Assembly: GCA_030668165.1 (NCBI GenBank)
Contig: DAOUUM010000102.1
Coordinates: forward strand, 1 to 8,365
Origin: Candidatus Heimdallarchaeota archaeon
GTDB taxonomy: Archaea; Asgardarchaeota; Heimdallarchaeia; Heimdallarchaeales; Kariarchaeaceae
Direction: 5' to 3'
DNA: 8,365 nt
Notes under the pieces: model-generated
What the model was told of the DNA's origin: nothing
Database searches by the model: none
The model's input: only the letters and a program-made list of their open reading frames with translations
Shown here: piece by piece, positions 5,989-8,365 of the stretch
Layout of the letters: every line of letters starts with the position of its first letter
How positions within the stretch are numbered: the stretch's first letter is position 1
Program-made: the position numbers and the translations under genes

Positions 5989-6390
5989 ATGCGTATCCTA
6001 TTCCCCAGCACTGATGATGAGGCTACTTTTGATAGTCCAGTAGAGAGAGTACTTGGTAATGCCAAATCATTCTTTATCTATGATAGTCAATTAGAAACCC
6101 ATGAAGTTATAAATAACAAATATCTCATGACTGATGATATCAAATGCAAACTTGCAGATTTCATTGTCGAGAACAATGTGGACACCGTTGTGGCTTGCGA
6201 GATCTGCAGCAATTGTTTTGATATAATGGATAATGGCCCCTTATCTATATGGGTCTGTGATGGTTCCGTTAATATCAGAGAATCATATAATAAACTGATT
6301 ATGGGTGGCCTGATGGAAAGAGACAAACCTAATACTTGCAGCTGTATCCATCATCAGGATGAGAAAAAGAAAATAGAATTGAAAATGTGA
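5989..6390 (+). CDS. Cysteine-rich NifX/NafY-like protein, copy 1
   Basis: This 133-residue protein of the dinitrogenase iron-molybdenum cofactor family (NifX/NafY/NifB-C-terminal fold) is a small alpha/beta domain that carries or delivers metal clusters. The fold signature is clear: MRILFPST strand, FDSPVERVLGNAKSFFIYD (14-32), KLADFIVENNVDTVVAC (54-70), then DGSVNIRESYNKLIMGGL (91-108). Unlike ordinary family members it is rich in cysteine: Cys53, CxxCxxC at 70/73/76, Cys90 in WVCDG, and CSCIHH (117-122). These residues could hold an Fe-S or mixed-metal cluster, or zinc. No nif genes are visible, so a nitrogenase role is not supported. A role like that of small cluster carriers such as the orange protein family is an inference. 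It is the first gene of a three-gene operon, with ten bases to the next gene. ATG 5989 was chosen over GTG 5977 by alignment with the other copies and by GGTGA placement. Confidence 0.85.
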   Translation: MRILFPSTDDEATFDSPVERVLGNAKSFFIYDSQLETHEVINNKYLMTDDIKCKLADFIVENNVDTVVACEICSNCFDIMDNGPLSIWVCDGSVNIRESYNKLIMGGLMERDKPNTCSCIHHQDEKKKIELKM

Positions 6391-6400
6391 GGTAACTAAA

Positions 6401-6802
6401 ATGAGAATGCTTTTCCCCTCTACAGATTCTGAAGCAACATTTGAAAGTCCGGTAGAACGTATTCTAGGTAATGCCCAGAGCTTCTTTGTGTATAATACAC
6501 AACTGGAGACATCTGAGGTGTTACCCAATATATTCCTCCTAACAGATGATATCAAATGTAAGCTATCCCAATATCTGCTAAATAAAGATATTGATGTGAT
6601 TGTCGCCTGTGAAGTTTGTCCTAACTGTTTTGAGAAATTTGAGGACAACACTGGTATTGACATGTGGAAATGTGATGGATCTACTAATATCAGAGAGTCT
6701 CTGAACAAGTTCATTATCGGTGGATTATTTGTACGCACCAAGCCTGATATTTGTAATTGCATTCATCATCAAGATAATAAGAAGATAATTCTTGAAAAAT
6801 AG
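6401..6802 (+). CDS. Cysteine-rich NifX/NafY-like protein, copy 2
   Basis: These 133 residues are the closest paralogue of copy 1: a hand count gives about 41 of the first 60 residues identical, with no gap there. All seven cysteines are kept: Cys53, 70, 73, 76, 91 (MWKCDG) and CNCIHH (118-123). A one-residue insertion falls before the tryptophan. The N-terminal strand, the SPVERILGNAQSFFVY segment and the NIRESLNKFIIGGL helix are conserved. The lysine-rich tail (QDNKKIILEK) parallels copy 1. The ribosome site GAGGTAA overlaps the TGA stop of copy 1, so translation is probably coupled. Keeping both copies with the same ligand set suggests that they work together, for example as a heteromer, or have slightly different client specificity. 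This is not shown by the sequence. Confidence 0.85.
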   Translation: MRMLFPSTDSEATFESPVERILGNAQSFFVYNTQLETSEVLPNIFLLTDDIKCKLSQYLLNKDIDVIVACEVCPNCFEKFEDNTGIDMWKCDGSTNIRESLNKFIIGGLFVRTKPDICNCIHHQDNKKIILEK

Positions 6803-6816
6803 AAGGTGAAATTAAT

Positions 6817-7188
6817 ATGAAAATACTCTATCCAACCACTGTCAAAACTGCAACCTTTGATAGTCCACTTGAACCAGTTTTGGGTAATGCCAAAGCATTT
6901 TTTATTTTTGATACACAAACAGGAACTGAGAGAACAGTTGAGAACAAGTATTTAGAGGATGATGATAGTAATTGTAATCTTGCGGATTATCTTGAAACTC
7001 TTGATATTGATATAATTGTCTGTTGTGAGATATGTTCGAACTGTTTTGCCAAATTTGAGAATTCAAGTATCGATCTGTGGAAATGTGATGGATCTGTAAA
7101 TATCAGAGAATCACATAGTAAACTAATATTGGGTGGACTACATACGCGAACCAAACCTGATCATTGTAACTGTACTCACCACAATTAA
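6817..7188 (+). CDS. Cysteine-rich NifX/NafY-like protein, copy 3
   Basis: This 123-residue protein is the most divergent copy: about 34 of the first 60 residues match copy 1 by hand count. The seven cysteines remain (53, 70, 73, 76, 90, 117, 119) with HH at 121-122, plus an extra Cys69 giving CCEICSNCF. The conserved STDxEATF of the other copies is replaced by TTVKTATF, and the lysine-rich tail is absent, the protein ending at CNCTHHN. The fold signature (SPLEPVLGNAKAFFIFD and LWKCDGSVNIRESHSKLILGGL) is intact. It follows copy 2 after 14 bases with its own GGTGA. It is the last gene of the unit; the next gene converges from the other strand 70 bases away. Retention of every presumed ligand argues that this copy is functional. 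Confidence 0.85.
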   Translation: MKILYPTTVKTATFDSPLEPVLGNAKAFFIFDTQTGTERTVENKYLEDDDSNCNLADYLETLDIDIIVCCEICSNCFAKFENSSIDLWKCDGSVNIRESHSKLILGGLHTRTKPDHCNCTHHN

Positions 7189-7258
7189 TATCGGGTATAA
7201 TACTATCAAAAATTTAGTTCCACGGGGTTCCTAATATTTATCTCAACAATAATTTAGT

Positions 7259-8344
7259 TTAATCAATGATTTCAATATACGGAAAATTTAACTTAAGTGA
7301 AGTCTTGATTTTTTCCTCATTTACCAATCCCACATAATATTCGTGCTGTGGGGCTTCTTTGATAATCTTCTCACAACTATCCCTAAAACTCTTCATTGAT
7401 AGATTAAGCAATCTGGTACTTTTTTCGGTTATTAGTGCGGTATGTATGGATTCTCCCATCTCAAATATTATTGCCTTGTCTTCACCATTTATTGACTGTA
7501 CAAATTTCTTCGATCCCAAAGCCTCCTTGGTAAAGCTGAGAAGTGCTGATACCAGTGCTGTGAAGAGAAAGGGATCAACCGGTACTGCTGCAGTCTGTAT
7601 CTTTTGTTTTGTTTTGATATTAAAAAATCCCAGTTGCATCCCTGAGGTATCAAAAACAAGAATTCCATGAGTATCAATTGATATGCGTTCGACAAAATTC
7701 ACATTGAATGCAAATATAGATATGAAGAGCAATGCTCCAACTGCTTTGACAATATCAGCGTAGTAGCTCTCAAAATTAACATTCAATGCGTCTCGTATGA
7801 TTGTGGTGGTTATCATACCAAGTATGAACCCCAGAAAAAGGAACATGGTTCCAATACCCTGTATTAGTGCTTCAATTTCCCTAGAATATCTGTACGAGGT
7901 GAAGAGCACATAGGAGATGTATGAGAAGCTTATGATGCCAATCATGTTGTATCCAATGTCCCAGAGTAATTCATCATAACCTGTAAGTGACGATAACATA
8001 TATTTGATGGAATAAACCAGAAATATTCCGAGAAATATGGAGACGCTGGCCAGGATATATGAGTTCAAACTTTCTCGGACTGAATAATTGAAATGAATAT
8101 ACAGGTAGAGATATTCTACAGCAAAGAAAATGAGTTGCAAAGATAATGTAACTCTCATATTGATAATGTAGATGGATGATCCTATCATTACTGAGAGTAA
8201 CGATGCCAATATTCCAAATGAGAGACCATAGATTAGTAGATTTGAATTCCTTCCTAATTTTCTTGATTGTGTATAGAAGATTGATATCAATATTACCTGT
8301 AACAAGAAAAATGCTATATTTAGAATAGCAAGGACTTCAACCAT
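7259..8344 (-). CDS. Seven-span membrane protein with a cytoplasmic longin/roadblock-like domain
   Basis: These 361 residues show seven hydrophobic spans near 5-25, 36-59, 64-86, 96-116, 129-150, 160-182 and 195-217, with short basic loops (SRKLGR, SYRYSRE). They are followed by a soluble domain (about 221-330) that opens HGILVFDTSGMQLGFFNI. It continues through PFLFTALVSALLSFTKEALGSKKF and AIIFEMGESIHTALITE to LSMKSFRDSCEKI. This order (strand, strand, long helix, strands, helix) resembles the longin/roadblock-type small folds of Asgard archaea. The membrane part recalls seven-span sensor modules of bacterial and archaeal signalling proteins. It has no kinase or cyclase motif. A membrane sensor or docking platform for small GTPases or trafficking-like partners is an inference. 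The ATG at 8344 fits the first span, but the frame stays open to the window edge (EYGNPLG before it), so the start could lie further upstream. The fold call needs a structure comparison. Confidence 0.75.
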   Translation of the reverse strand: MVEVLAILNIAFFLLQVILISIFYTQSRKLGRNSNLLIYGLSFGILASLLSVMIGSSIYIINMRVTLSLQLIFFAVEYLYLYIHFNYSVRESLNSYILASVSIFLGIFLVYSIKYMLSSLTGYDELLWDIGYNMIGIISFSYISYVLFTSYRYSREIEALIQGIGTMFLFLGFILGMITTTIIRDALNVNFESYYADIVKAVGALLFISIFAFNVNFVERISIDTHGILVFDTSGMQLGFFNIKTKQKIQTAAVPVDPFLFTALVSALLSFTKEALGSKKFVQSINGEDKAIIFEMGESIHTALITEKSTRLLNLSMKSFRDSCEKIIKEAPQHEYYVGLVNEEKIKTSLKLNFPYIEIID

Positions 8345-8365
8345 ACCTAAAGGATTCCCATATTC

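Noticed and set aside
6283..6762. Minus-strand 159-residue open frame opposite NifX-like copies 1 and 2
   Set aside because: The plus strand there encodes conserved paralogues with ribosome sites. A similar antisense frame also appears opposite copy 1, as expected for a shadow of a duplicated gene.
7189..7258. Terminator between NifX-like copy 3 and the seven-span gene
   Set aside because: It is AT-rich with no clear T-run on either strand and no stem-loop. Termination probably occurs here but cannot be placed.

Overview
The window comes from an AT-rich archaeal genome, most likely an Asgard (Promethearchaeota) archaeon. This is an inference from the gene content. The three tandem genes with clear ribosome sites use archaeal GGTGA/GAGGT sequences. 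Other genes sit just behind TATA-like boxes with little or no leader. The secreted thioredoxin ends in a Thr/Pro-rich linker, a membrane span and a basic tail. The right-hand gene joins seven membrane spans to a cytoplasmic domain that reads like the longin/roadblock small folds common in Asgard genomes. No rRNA, tRNA, CRISPR array or insertion sequence was found.

Layout from left to right: (1) a DinB-like protein on the minus strand, cut by the left edge (1-438); (2) a small four-span membrane protein, minus (533-1060); (3) about 900 bases with no intact gene, holding a possible decayed minus-strand gene (about 1412-1705); (4) an exported, membrane-anchored TlpA/ResA-like thioredoxin with two Ig-like domains, minus (1970-3274); (5) an unrecognised 76-residue protein, minus (3446-3676), whose upstream region is rich in inverted repeats; (6) a divergent winged-helix regulator, plus (3976-4689); (7) a BtpA-family TIM-barrel protein, minus (4704-5480), converging with the regulator and preceded by a 17-bp direct repeat; (8) a 500-base upstream region with a duplicated operator-like element; (9) a three-gene plus-strand operon of cysteine-rich NifX/NafY-like (dinitrogenase iron-molybdenum cofactor family) paralogues (5989-7188); (10) the seven-span membrane protein with a longin-like cytoplasmic domain, minus (7259-8344).

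The most distinctive unit is the NifX-like triplet. Each copy carries the same seven cysteines (CxxCxxC, a WxCDG cysteine, a terminal CxCxHH and one more at position 53), which suggests a metal or Fe-S cluster carrier, and no nif gene is visible in the window. Its upstream region has a paired 23-bp repeat consistent with specific control. The other genes are mostly single transcription units on alternating strands, so the sequence does not show that they act together. A shared redox or metal theme (thioredoxin, cysteine-rich cluster proteins) is only suggestive.
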